From assembly GCA_030429685.1 (NCBI GenBank), contig JAUIEY010000004.1:1-30022 (forward strand): a DNA stretch of 30,022 nucleotides, in the 5' to 3' direction. The first letter of the stretch is position 1, and every line of letters starts with the position of its first letter. Source of the stretch: Gammaproteobacteria bacterium. GTDB lineage: Bacteria > Pseudomonadota > Gammaproteobacteria > Steroidobacterales > GCA-2729495. Below the pieces are notes generated by a model. The model was not told the origin of the DNA and ran no database searches. It worked only from the letters and a program-made list of their open reading frames with translations. This document shows positions 14,611-23,187 of this stretch, in pieces. A program made the position numbers and the translations under genes.

Positions 14611-17600
14611 ATGCCCAAACGCACAGACATAAAAAGCGTAATGATTATCGGTGCCGGTCCCATCGTGATCGGCCAGGCCTGCGAATTCGACTACTCGGGG
14701 GCGCAAGCCTGCAAGGCGCTGCGCGAGGAGGGCTACCGGGTGATCCTGGTGAATTCCAATCCCGCCACCATCATGACAGACCCGGAAATGGCGGACTCTA
14801 TTTATATAGAGCCGGTTCACTGGAAAGCGGTCGCGCGAATTATCGAAAAGGAACGTCCCGATGCACTGCTGCCGACCATGGGCGGGCAGACCGGACTGAA
14901 CTGTGCGCTGGATCTGGCCCGCGAGGGCGTGCTGGAGGAATACGGTGTCGAATTGATCGGCGCGAAAGAACAGGCAATAGAAACAGCGGAGGACCGCGAA
15001 AAATTCAAAGCCGCCATGGACGATATCGGGCTGGAATCGGCACGTGCCGATGTTGCTCATACCATGGAAGAAGCGCTGGCAGTGCAGGCCAAAATCGGCT
15101 TTCCCACCATTATTCGTCCTTCTTTTACGTTAGGCGGCACCGGCGGCGGCATCGCTTACAACATGGAGGAGTTTGAGGAGATTGTCGCCCGCGGACTGGA
15201 TTTATCCCCGGCGACCGAAGTGCTGCTTGAAGAATCCTTGCTGGGTTGGAAAGAGTACGAAATGGAGGTGGTGCGTGATACCAAAGACAACTGCATCATC
15301 ATCTGTTCCATCGAGAACCTGGACCCCATGGGCATCCACACCGGCGATTCCATTACGGTTGCGCCCGCGCAGACGCTGACCGACCGTGAATACCAGGAGA
15401 TGCGTAACGCCTCCATCGCCATCTTGCGGCGTATCGGCGTGGAAACCGGCGGTTCCAATGTGCAGTTTTCGGTGAATCCCAAAGACGGCCGCCTGATTGT
15501 GATTGAAATGAACCCGCGGGTCTCACGGTCGTCAGCACTGGCATCGAAGGCCACCGGTTTTCCGATTGCCAAAGTTGCGGCCAAACTGGCGGTGGGTTAC
15601 ACGCTGGACGAATTGCGCAACGAAATTACCGGTGGCGCCACGCCGGCCTCGTTCGAGCCAACCATAGACTATGTGGTTACCAAGATTCCGCGTTTTACCT
15701 TTGAAAAGTTCCCCGGTGCCAACGCCCGCCTGACCACGCAAATGAAATCGGTGGGTGAGGTGATGGCAATCGGCCGCACGCAGCAGGAATCCCTGCAGAA
15801 AGCTTTGCGCGGCCTGGAAACGGGAATTGACGGGTTTGTGCCGAAGTTCGAGAAGGTCGAAACCGACGATCAGCGCGATCAGATCCGCGACGAAATTCGC
15901 CATGCCGGTGCCGAGCGACTGCTTTATCTCGGCGACGCATTCCGTGATGGCATGACGCTGGAAGAAGCATACGAAATAACGGCTATTGACCCCTGGTTTC
16001 TGGCGCAAATAAAAGACATTATCGATACCGAAGCGCAGGTGGTCGAACTCGGTATAGACGCGCTCGAAGCAACTACGCTAAGACGTCTTAAACGCAAAGG
16101 ATTTGCCGATTCACGGCTAGCGACACTGCTGGGCATCAAGGAATCGGTGGTGCGCAACCGGCGCCTGGAGCAGGGCGTGAAACCGGTGTTCAAGCGTGTT
16201 GATACCTGTGCCGCGGAATTTGCCACCACCACCGCCTACATGTACTCAACGTACGAGGAAGAGTGCGAAGCCGAGCCGACCGACAGGCAGAAAATCATGA
16301 TTCTCGGCGGCGGGCCGAACCGTATCGGTCAGGGGATTGAGTTCGATTATTGCTGCGTACATGCAGCTATGGCGCTACGCGATTCCGGCTATGAAACCAT
16401 CATGGTCAATTGCAATCCGGAGACCGTATCCACCGACTTCGATACTTCGGACCGGCTGTATTTTGAACCGCTCACTCACGAAGACGTGATGGCTATTATT
16501 GACGTCGAGAAACCAGTTGGCGTTATCGTGCAATACGGTGGGCAAACGCCGCTCAAGCTGGCCCGCGGGCTGGAAGCGGCCGGTGCACCAATTATCGGTA
16601 CCAGCCCTGATTCAATAGACCTGGCGGAAGATCGCGAGCGTTTTCAGAAGCTGGTTGATGAACTTGACCTTAAACAGCCCCCCAACGGAACTGCCCGCAA
16701 CATTGACCAGGCTGTCAACATTGCCACCGAAGTTGGCTATCCGCTGGTGGTGCGCCCGTCCTATGTGCTCGGCGGCCGGGCCATGGAAATTGTGCACAAC
16801 GAGCTTGATCTGCGCACCTACATGGACGAAGCCGTGCAGGTATCCAATGACAGTCCGGTGCTGCTGGATCGCTTTCTCGATATGGCGGTGGAAGTTGATG
16901 TCGACTGCATAGCCGATGGCACCGATGTGGTTATCGGTGGCGTGATGGAGCACATTGAGCAGGCTGGTGTGCACTCGGGTGATTCGGGTTGTTCACTGCC
17001 ACCGGTAACTCTCTCCAGAGAAGTAATCGACAAGCTGTGCGAGCAGGTCAAGAATATGGCGCGTGCTCTCAAAGTGGTGGGTATCATGAATACGCAGTTT
17101 GCGGTGCAAAACGGCGTAATTTATCTGCTCGAGGTTAACCCGCGCGCATCGCGAACAGTGCCGTTTGTGTCCAAGGCCATCGGCCAGCCGCTGGCAAAAA
17201 TTGCCGCCAAAGCCATGGCAGGAATTTCACTGCAGGAGCAGGGTTTTACCACGGAAATCGTGCCGCCTTATTACTCCGTGAAGGAGTCGGTGTTTCCGTT
17301 CAGCAAGTTCCCCGATGCAGACCCCATTCTTGGCCCGGAAATGAAGTCCACCGGCGAAGTCATGGGTACCGGCCGGTCTTTTGGCGAAGCCTACGCCAAG
17401 GCGCAGTTAGCATCGGGCGTGGATTTGCCGAGCATTGGCCTGGCATTTATTTCGGTTCGCGACCGTGACAAGGATGAAGCCGTGGAACTGGCCAAACAGC
17501 TTATCCAGCGCGGCTTCCGTATCATGGCCACCGACGGCACGGCGATGCACCTGGCGCAGAACGGTGTCAAATGTCGCCGTATCAACAAGGTCCGTGAAGG

Positions 17601-17835
17601 TCGCCCGCATATCGTGGACTCGATCAAGAGTCATGAAGTTACTCTGGTAGTCAATACGACCGAAGGCAAGCGCGCCATTCGCGAATCGCACAGTATTCGC
17701 GCGGCCGCTGTGGCCAACAAGGTGACTTACTACACCACCATGGCTGCGGCCAAGGCGACCTGCACCGCGCTCGACTATCTGGAGAATACCGACGTCAATA
17801 AGTTGCAGGACCTGCACAAGGAAGCAGCCGCATGA
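14611..17835 (+). CDS. carB: carbamoyl-phosphate synthase large subunit CarB
   Basis: CarB makes carbamoyl phosphate from bicarbonate, ammonia and two ATP. The 1074-residue protein has the full duplicated layout. The carboxyphosphate half (about 1-400) begins with VMIIGAGPIVIGQACEFDYSG; an oligomerisation region follows. The carbamoyl phosphate half (about 555-935) begins with IMILGGGPNRIGQGIEFDYC. Each half carries an ATP-grasp core, for example RPSFTLGGTGGG and RPSYVLGGRAM. The last 140 residues form the MGS-like allosteric domain that binds UMP and ornithine in E. coli. Length is normal. The stop overlaps the greA start as ATGA, so the two are translationally coupled. Confidence 0.99.
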   Translation: MPKRTDIKSVMIIGAGPIVIGQACEFDYSGAQACKALREEGYRVILVNSNPATIMTDPEMADSIYIEPVHWKAVARIIEKERPDALLPTMGGQTGLNCALDLAREGVLEEYGVELIGAKEQAIETAEDREKFKAAMDDIGLESARADVAHTMEEALAVQAKIGFPTIIRPSFTLGGTGGGIAYNMEEFEEIVARGLDLSPATEVLLEESLLGWKEYEMEVVRDTKDNCIIICSIENLDPMGIHTGDSITVAPAQTLTDREYQEMRNASIAILRRIGVETGGSNVQFSVNPKDGRLIVIEMNPRVSRSSALASKATGFPIAKVAAKLAVGYTLDELRNEITGGATPASFEPTIDYVVTKIPRFTFEKFPGANARLTTQMKSVGEVMAIGRTQQESLQKALRGLETGIDGFVPKFEKVETDDQRDQIRDEIRHAGAERLLYLGDAFRDGMTLEEAYEITAIDPWFLAQIKDIIDTEAQVVELGIDALEATTLRRLKRKGFADSRLATLLGIKESVVRNRRLEQGVKPVFKRVDTCAAEFATTTAYMYSTYEEECEAEPTDRQKIMILGGGPNRIGQGIEFDYCCVHAAMALRDSGYETIMVNCNPETVSTDFDTSDRLYFEPLTHEDVMAIIDVEKPVGVIVQYGGQTPLKLARGLEAAGAPIIGTSPDSIDLAEDRERFQKLVDELDLKQPPNGTARNIDQAVNIATEVGYPLVVRPSYVLGGRAMEIVHNELDLRTYMDEAVQVSNDSPVLLDRFLDMAVEVDVDCIADGTDVVIGGVMEHIEQAGVHSGDSGCSLPPVTLSREVIDKLCEQVKNMARALKVVGIMNTQFAVQNGVIYLLEVNPRASRTVPFVSKAIGQPLAKIAAKAMAGISLQEQGFTTEIVPPYYSVKESVFPFSKFPDADPILGPEMKSTGEVMGTGRSFGEAYAKAQLASGVDLPSIGLAFISVRDRDKDEAVELAKQLIQRGFRIMATDGTAMHLAQNGVKCRRINKVREGRPHIVDSIKSHEVTLVVNTTEGKRAIRESHSIRAAAVANKVTYYTTMAAAKATCTALDYLENTDVNKLQDLHKEAAA

Positions 17836-18308
17836 AAAAGGTGCCGATTACTATCGAAGGTGCCGATGCACTGCGTGACGAACTAAAGTACCTGAAGAAT
17901 GTCGAACGGCCGCGCATCACCAAGGCCATAGCCGAAGCCAGAGCGCATGGCGACCTGAAGGAGAACGCCGAGTATCATGCGGCCAAGGAAGAGCAGGGGC
18001 TTTCCGAGGCACGCATTCGTGACATCGAGGCCAAGCTCTCTAACGCGCAGATTATCGACGTGAAGTCGATGCCGGCGTCTGACAAGGTTATATTCGGTAC
18101 AACCGTGGTGCTGCTTGATCTCGAGAGCGAGCAACAGACGCGTTATCGCATCGTGGGCGAGGACGAAGCTGACATTACCAAAGGTCTGTTATCCGTGGCA
18201 TCGCCAATAGCCCGCGCCATCATCGGCAAGCGCGAAAGCGATGAAGTCGAAGTGCAGACGCCCGGTGGTCGTAAGGAATTCGAAATTCTGGAAGTGCACT
18301 ACATCTGA
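17832..18308 (+). CDS. greA: transcription elongation factor GreA
   Basis: GreA enters the secondary channel of RNA polymerase and stimulates cleavage of backtracked transcripts. The 158-residue protein has the N-terminal coiled coil with acidic tip residues D41 and E44 in GDLKENAEYHAAKEEQG. The C-terminal FKBP-like domain includes VIFGTTVVLLDLES and SPIARAIIGKRESDEVEV, ending GGRKEFEILEVHYI. Length is normal. Its ATG overlaps the carB stop by 4 nt and the next gene begins 3 nt after its stop, so it is the third gene of a carA-carB-greA transcript. Confidence 0.98.
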   Translation: MKKVPITIEGADALRDELKYLKNVERPRITKAIAEARAHGDLKENAEYHAAKEEQGLSEARIRDIEAKLSNAQIIDVKSMPASDKVIFGTTVVLLDLESEQQTRYRIVGEDEADITKGLLSVASPIARAIIGKRESDEVEVQTPGGRKEFEILEVHYI

Positions 18309-18311
18309 TTC

Positions 18312-19220
18312 ATGTCGGGCAAAACAGCCAGTGAAACATCTGTATCCCTGGTGCTGGGAAGCGGCGGTGCGCGCGGTCTGGCCCAAATCGGTGTGGTCGA
18401 TGTTTTGCTGGAGCGCGGTTACCGCATCGAAGCCATAGCCGGTTGTTCCATGGGCGCGCTGATCGGCGGCGTCTACGCCATGGGCAAACTGGATGACTAT
18501 CGCGACTGGGTTTGCGCTCTGGAACGCACCGACATTCTGAGTCTCATGGATATCTCTTTTGGCAACGCCGGCCTGATGCGCGGCAATCGCATCATGGACG
18601 CTTTGCGTGAACTCATCGGCGATGTGGAAATCGATGAATTGCCGATCAAGTACGTTGCGGTCGCCACGGATCTGGATTCCCGGCGCGAGGTCTGGATGGA
18701 CAAGGGCCTGCTGTTCGACGCGATTCGCGCTTCGATAGCCATACCGACAGTTTTCACGCCGCTGATGCGCAATGGTCGCACGCTTGTGGACGGTGGCTTG
18801 TTAAATCCATTGCCGGTGTCGGCAACCCTGAACGATGACACCGACCTGACCATTGCGGTCGACCTCGCCGGCGCGGTTTCGGCAGGCGCGGCCAGCCGGG
18901 TTGATAGCGTCAAACCCAAAAATAACGATGAAAAACCTTCATACCATCAGGCCATTCAGGGCTTTGTAAATGATGCGCTGGAAAAAGTCGCGCAGACCCT
19001 GGTCGGGGAAAACCGCGACGACGACGAAAAAGGCATGCTGGAAATAGTCAATAATTCATTTGAAATTATGCAAATGACGCTCGGCAGGCACAATATGGCT
19101 GCACATCCTGCTGATCTGGTCATCAGCGTGCCACGCAATGCCTGCCGCAGCTTTGACTTTCACAAGGCAGCCGGCCTCATCGAACTGGGCAGGGAACTGA
19201 CAGAGGCTGCGCTGGACTGA
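18312..19220 (+). CDS. patatin-like phospholipase family protein (RssA-like)
   Basis: This 302-residue serine acyl hydrolase is of the bacterial patatin family. All elements of the active site are present: oxyanion-hole motif GSGGARG at 16-22, nucleophile elbow GCSMG at 44-48 with S46, and the dyad aspartate D160 in VDGGLLNPLP. No signal peptide or membrane segment is evident, so it is probably cytoplasmic. Substrate is unknown; RssA of E. coli is the nearest named relative by motif. The C-terminal 100 residues include a lower-GC, Asn/Lys/Glu-rich stretch (about codons 195-260) that looks less conserved. It begins 3 nt after greA without a ribosome site, so translation is probably coupled. 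No link to carbamoyl phosphate or transcription is apparent. Confidence 0.9.
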   Translation: MSGKTASETSVSLVLGSGGARGLAQIGVVDVLLERGYRIEAIAGCSMGALIGGVYAMGKLDDYRDWVCALERTDILSLMDISFGNAGLMRGNRIMDALRELIGDVEIDELPIKYVAVATDLDSRREVWMDKGLLFDAIRASIAIPTVFTPLMRNGRTLVDGGLLNPLPVSATLNDDTDLTIAVDLAGAVSAGAASRVDSVKPKNNDEKPSYHQAIQGFVNDALEKVAQTLVGENRDDDEKGMLEIVNNSFEIMQMTLGRHNMAAHPADLVISVPRNACRSFDFHKAAGLIELGRELTEAALD

Positions 19221-19241
19221 GCCGAGCCGCGTTCCGTCAGG

Positions 19242-19544
19242 CTAGCCCGGTGGCGGCAGCACGATGCGCGGGTTCTTGCGCCGCGGCCGGTAGAGCGTGG
19301 CAATATTACCGACCCGACTGACCAGCGTGGCGCGCATTTTCCCGATCAGTTCGTCAATGGCCTGATCGCGCTGTAGCCGATCACCGGCGCGGACTTTTAT
19401 CTTGAGTAACTCATGATGTTCCAGAGTACTGTCAAGTTCCTGCAAAAATGCGTCGCTGATGCCTTTGTCTCCGGTGCTAAGCAAGGGTTTCAGTGCATGT
19501 GCCGCGCGTCGCAGGTGCTTTTTTTGTCGTTCGCTGAGTTTCAT
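19242..19544 (-). CDS. yhbY: ribosome assembly RNA-binding protein YhbY (CRM domain)
   Basis: This 100-residue single CRM-domain protein associates with pre-50S ribosomal particles. Family segments are LSERQKKHLRRAAHALKPLLSTG, the GxxG-type loop near TGDKGISDAFLQELDSTLEHHELLKIKV, and the C-terminal GNIATLYRPRRKNPRIVLP. The ATG at 19544 gives MKLSERQ, which matches the E. coli start; the in-frame ATG at 19553 would add three residues. A TAGAAT box ends 7 nt before the ATG at 19544 and there is no ribosome site. It is divergent from rlmE and convergent with the patatin gene. Confidence 0.95.
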   Translation of the reverse strand: MKLSERQKKHLRRAAHALKPLLSTGDKGISDAFLQELDSTLEHHELLKIKVRAGDRLQRDQAIDELIGKMRATLVSRVGNIATLYRPRRKNPRIVLPPPG

Positions 19545-19551
19545 GGCCGGC

Positions 19552-19584
19552 ATTCTACGGCTCTAGGCTGCAGCCAGATACAAT
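19552..19584. promoter_or_regulatory. divergent -10 elements for yhbY and rlmE
   Basis: Minus strand: TAGAAT at 19557-19552, ending 7 nt before the yhbY ATG (19544). Plus strand: TACAAT at 19579-19584, ending 9 nt before the rlmE ATG (19594). No good -35 with 17-nt spacing was seen for either (TTGTAT at 19583-19578 is 20 nt from the yhbY box). No Shine-Dalgarno sequence fits between box and ATG in either direction. Confidence 0.45.
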
Positions 19585-19593
19585 AAGCCCACC

Positions 19594-20214
19594 ATGGCTC
19601 GAAAAACTTCCAGCGCCCGATGGAAACAACGGCAGGCGAAAGATCCCTATGTGCTTAAAGCGCAGCGGGAGGGCTGGCGGTCGCGCGCGGCATTCAAACT
19701 GGAAGAGCTCGATCACAAGATAAAGCTATTAAAAAAAGGCTCGGTGGTAGTAGATCTGGGCGCCGCTCCCGGCGGCTGGAGTCAGTATGCGGCGCGCAAA
19801 GTGCTGCCAGGGGGCAGGGTAATCGCGCTGGATTTGCTGGACATGGAGCCGCTGGAAGGCGTGGAATTTATCCAGGGCGATTTCACCGCGGATGATGCAT
19901 TGCAACAGCTGCTGGCGTCTCTCGGCGAGGCCAAAGCCGACCTTGTAATGTCGGACATGGCGCCCAATATAAGTGGTATGCGCTCGGTGGATCAGCCTCG
20001 CGCCATGTATCTTGCCGAACTGGCGCTCGATCTGGCTGTCCAATCCCTTACATCCGGCGGGTCCTTTGTGACGAAAGTATTTATGGGCGAGGGTTTCGAG
20101 GAGCTGGTCAGTGACTGCCGCCGGCACTTCAGCAGCGTGAAAGTGCGCAAACCGGCCGCCTCGCGCGCCGAGAGCCGTGAGACCTACATCGCGGCCCGCG
20201 GATTTAGATTATAG
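19594..20214 (+). CDS. rlmE: 23S rRNA (uridine-2'-O) methyltransferase RlmE (FtsJ/RrmJ)
   Basis: RlmE methylates the 2'-O of U2552 in the A-loop of 23S rRNA, a late step of 50S assembly. The 206-residue Rossmann methyltransferase has the SAM motif DLGAAPGGWSQ (54-64). The K-D-K-E catalytic tetrad corresponds to K35 (RAAFKL), D121 (SDMAPNISG), K161 (FVTKVF) and E196 (SRETY). Length is normal. The ATG at 19594 gives the usual start MARKTSSARWKQRQ. Divergent from yhbY, another 50S assembly factor; ftsH follows, as in E. coli, though no sigma-32 promoter is visible here. Confidence 0.97.
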   Translation: MARKTSSARWKQRQAKDPYVLKAQREGWRSRAAFKLEELDHKIKLLKKGSVVVDLGAAPGGWSQYAARKVLPGGRVIALDLLDMEPLEGVEFIQGDFTADDALQQLLASLGEAKADLVMSDMAPNISGMRSVDQPRAMYLAELALDLAVQSLTSGGSFVTKVFMGEGFEELVSDCRRHFSSVKVRKPAASRAESRETYIAARGFRL

Positions 20215-20288
20215 TAGCCTGATGGACGCTGACGGCCGTGAAAGCCGCAGGACACGGGCACAAGGCCTTAAAAAACAACGGAGTTCAA

Positions 20289-22214
20289 GTGAACGAACTG
20301 GCAAAAAACGTCATCCTCTGGGTCGTCATCGCGATCGTGCTGTTGTCGGTATTCAACAATTTTGCGACCAGCCCCCGGGCGACCGCAACGCTGGAATATT
20401 CGCAGTTTCTGGACTATGTCGAAACCGGGCAGGTAGACAAGGTGCGCTTCGACGGCCGGGAAATTTCCGGCAACCTGAAATCCGGCGATAATTTCAAGAC
20501 CTTCAGCCCCGAAACCGATAACACGGCGGTCATCGGGCTGCTGGCAGAGAACAACGTCACCTTTAGCGGCAGCGAGGTTAAAGGCCAGAGCATTTTCGTC
20601 AGTCTGCTGATTAATGCCTTCCCGGTATTGCTGCTGATAGGTGTATGGATTTATTTCATGCGGCAGATGCAGGGTGGCGGTGGTGGCCGTGGCGCGCTGT
20701 CGTTTGGCAAAAGCCGTGCGCGTCTGCTTGGTGAAGATCAGGTCAACGTTACCTTTGCTGACGTTGCCGGCGTGGAAGAAGCCAAGGAAGAACTGGTTGA
20801 GGTGGTCGATTTTCTGATGGACCCGGCCAAGTTCCAGCGCCTTGGCGGCAAGATCCCGAAGGGTGTATTGCTGGTTGGTTCACCGGGTACCGGTAAGACC
20901 CTGCTGGCGCGCTCCGTTGCCGGCGAAGCCAAGGTGCCGTTTTTCACTATTTCCGGTTCAGACTTTGTGGAAATGTTTGTCGGTGTGGGTGCGTCGCGCG
21001 TCCGTGACATGTTTGAGCAGGCCAAAAAGCATGCGCCGTGCATCATTTTTATTGACGAGATTGATGCGGTTGGCCGCCACCGTGGCGCCGGCCTGGGCGG
21101 TGGCCACGATGAGCGCGAACAGACGCTGAACCAGCTGCTGGTTGAAATGGACGGCTTCGAAGGCAATGAAGGCGTAATTGTGGTTGCTGCTACCAACCGT
21201 CCCGATGTGCTCGATCCCGCGTTGCTGCGTCCCGGCCGGTTTGACCGGCAGGTTGTGGTGCCGCTTCCGGATGTCCGCGGTCGTGAGCAGATACTGAAAG
21301 TCCATATGCGCAAAGTGCCGCTGGGCGATGACGTCAAGCCTTCGGTCATTGCGCGGGGCACGCCGGGTTTCTCCGGCGCCGATCTCGCCAATCTGGTGAA
21401 TGAAGCCGCCTTGTTTGCGGCCCGCGCCAACAAGCGCACGGTCCAGATGGAGGAGTTTGAGCGCGCCAAGGACAAGATCATGATGGGCACCGAAAGGCGC
21501 TCCATGGTGATGAGTGATGATGAGAAAAAACTCACTGCCTATCACGAAGCAGGCCACGCCATTGTCGGGCTCAGCGTTCCTGATCATGATCCGGTTTACA
21601 AGGTATCGATCATTCCGCGCGGTCGGGCGCTGGGCGTTACCATGTTCCTGCCGGAAGAGGATCGCTACAGCCACAGCAAGCGGCGCCTGCTCAGCCAGAT
21701 CACCAGTCTGTTTGGTGGCCGCATAGCCGAAGAGCTGATTTTCGGTCCGGACGCTGTCACCACGGGTGCTTCCAATGATATTGAGCGCACTACCGAACTG
21801 GCACGCAGCATGGTTACCAAGTGGGGCTTTTCTGACCGACTCGGTCCGCTGGTCTATACCGAGGAAGAGGGCGAAGTGTTCCTTGGCCGTTCGGTTACCC
21901 AGCACAAGCAGGTTTCTGATGTCACGGTGCATGCGATTGATGAGGAAGTCCGCAAAATTATTGATGACACCTATGCGCATGCCACGCAGATACTGACCGA
22001 CAACATGGACAAGCTGCATGCCATGGCCGATGCACTGATCAAGTACGAGACTATTGATGAGGCGCAGATCAGGGCGATCATGGCCGGGCAGGAGCCGCCG
22101 CCGCCGGAAGAATGGTCCAGCGGGGGCGACGGGCCGACTGCGCCGGCGCCGGATGCGGATAAGGTGCGCTCCGATGACGACGCTGATGTCGGCAAGCCGG
22201 CTGAGCAACACTAG
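20289..22214 (+). CDS. ftsH: ATP-dependent zinc metalloprotease FtsH
   Basis: FtsH is the membrane-anchored AAA protease that degrades misfolded membrane proteins and, in E. coli, sigma-32 and LpxC. With the GTG start it has 641 residues. TM1 is at about 7-23 and TM2 at about 102-124 around a small periplasmic domain. The AAA module has Walker A GSPGTGKT at 197-204 (Ser in place of the more usual Pro), Walker B IIFIDE at 252-257, and the second region of homology ending RPGRFDR at 314-320. The zinc site HEAGH is at 419-423. The C-terminus is a Pro- and Asp-rich tail. GTG 20289 was chosen because GGAG at 20280-20283 precedes it and MNELAKNVILW matches the family; the in-frame GTG at 20238 is less likely. 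Confidence 0.97.
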   Translation: MNELAKNVILWVVIAIVLLSVFNNFATSPRATATLEYSQFLDYVETGQVDKVRFDGREISGNLKSGDNFKTFSPETDNTAVIGLLAENNVTFSGSEVKGQSIFVSLLINAFPVLLLIGVWIYFMRQMQGGGGGRGALSFGKSRARLLGEDQVNVTFADVAGVEEAKEELVEVVDFLMDPAKFQRLGGKIPKGVLLVGSPGTGKTLLARSVAGEAKVPFFTISGSDFVEMFVGVGASRVRDMFEQAKKHAPCIIFIDEIDAVGRHRGAGLGGGHDEREQTLNQLLVEMDGFEGNEGVIVVAATNRPDVLDPALLRPGRFDRQVVVPLPDVRGREQILKVHMRKVPLGDDVKPSVIARGTPGFSGADLANLVNEAALFAARANKRTVQMEEFERAKDKIMMGTERRSMVMSDDEKKLTAYHEAGHAIVGLSVPDHDPVYKVSIIPRGRALGVTMFLPEEDRYSHSKRRLLSQITSLFGGRIAEELIFGPDAVTTGASNDIERTTELARSMVTKWGFSDRLGPLVYTEEEGEVFLGRSVTQHKQVSDVTVHAIDEEVRKIIDDTYAHATQILTDNMDKLHAMADALIKYETIDEAQIRAIMAGQEPPPPEEWSSGGDGPTAPAPDADKVRSDDDADVGKPAEQH

Positions 22215-22232
22215 TTGACTGTCATGGATTCC

Positions 22233-22264
22233 AGCCGGCCCTGTTTTCAGGGCCGGCTTGTTTT
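22233..22264 (+). terminator. strong intrinsic terminator between ftsH and folP
   Basis: AGCCGGCCCTG at 22233-22243 pairs perfectly with CAGGGCCGGCT at 22248-22258 around a TTTT loop, followed by TGTTTT. The T-run ends at 22264 and the folP ATG begins at 22265. An 11-bp GC-rich stem with a T-run is a textbook terminator, yet it occupies the whole folP translation-initiation region. Confidence 0.85.
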
Positions 22265-23134
22265 ATGGAACTGCTTTTTCCGCAAGCCTGTCTCGATCTG
22301 AGCCACACCCGCATTATGGGTGTGCTCAATGTCACGCCCGATTCTTTTTCTGACGGCGGCCTGTATGCGGCGCATGCGGCTGCCGTGCAGCGGGCGCTGG
22401 CGATGGTGGCGGAAGGCGCCGATATCATTGACGTCGGCGGGGAATCCACGCGCCCCGGTGCCGAGGCTGTCAGTGTTGCCGAGGAACTGGACCGGGTTAT
22501 CGGCGTGATCGAATCACTGCGGCGCGCGAGCGATGTGCCGATATCCGTTGATACCAGCAAGCCCGAAGTGATGCGTGCAGCCCTGTCCGCCGGCGCTTCC
22601 ATGGTCAATGATGTGTGCGCGCTGGAACATGCCGATCTGGGTGAGCTTGCGCGCGCGAAAGTTCCGGTCTGTCTCATGCACATGCAGGGTGAACCGCGCA
22701 CCATGCAGCAGCAGCCGCGCTATAACGATGTGGTGGCTGAAGTACGTGATTATCTGCTGGCTCGGGCCGCTGCTTGCCGGGATGCTGGCATTCCGGCCGA
22801 GCGTATAGTGATCGATCCGGGCTTCGGTTTCGGTAAAACGCTGGAGCACAATATCGCGTTGCTAAGAAACCTGGAACGGATTGTGGACTGCGGTTATCCG
22901 GTCCTGGTCGGATTGTCACGCAAATCCATGATTGCCGCGCTTATGGCAAATGCCGGCCTTGCCGACGCGGCCGCAGTGGAACCTGCGACGCAGGCGCGCG
23001 AGCGGCTTGGTGGAAGTGTGACGCTGGCCTTGTATGCGGCTGCCAAAGGCGCGCATATTGTGCGGGTGCACGATGTTCGCGAGACGCTTGAAGCGCTTAC
23101 AATTCGCCAGGCACTCGACATCGATTTTCTATAA
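22265..23134 (+). CDS. folP: dihydropteroate synthase FolP
   Basis: FolP condenses p-aminobenzoate with hydroxymethyl-dihydropterin diphosphate in folate synthesis and is the sulfonamide target. The 289-residue TIM barrel has the family motifs: RIMGVLNVTPDSFSDGG near 17-32, IIDVGGESTRPGAEAVS, ISVDTSKPEVMRAAL, VNDVCAL, VIDPGFGFGKTLEHN and VGLSRKSMI. The ATG at 22265 gives MELLFPQACLDLSH, which aligns with the E. coli start (MKLFAQGTSLDLSH), so it is very probably right. It has no ribosome site because the 3' arm and T-run of a strong terminator lie immediately before it. glmM follows after 53 nt. Confidence 0.97.
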   Translation: MELLFPQACLDLSHTRIMGVLNVTPDSFSDGGLYAAHAAAVQRALAMVAEGADIIDVGGESTRPGAEAVSVAEELDRVIGVIESLRRASDVPISVDTSKPEVMRAALSAGASMVNDVCALEHADLGELARAKVPVCLMHMQGEPRTMQQQPRYNDVVAEVRDYLLARAAACRDAGIPAERIVIDPGFGFGKTLEHNIALLRNLERIVDCGYPVLVGLSRKSMIAALMANAGLADAAAVEPATQARERLGGSVTLALYAAAKGAHIVRVHDVRETLEALTIRQALDIDFL

Positions 23135-23187
23135 CAACGAAAATAGTCAGGTCGGTTAGAACTGACACACTGCGGGAAACAGCAGAC

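Noticed and set aside
20238..20288. Upstream GTG start for ftsH
   Set aside because: The extra 17 residues are unlike FtsH N-termini, and GGAG sits right before GTG 20289.
20958..22211. 417-residue open frame on the minus strand opposite ftsH
   Set aside because: It is fully antisense to a certain ftsH gene, has no recognisable family and no ribosome site; long antisense frames are expected with GC-ending codons.
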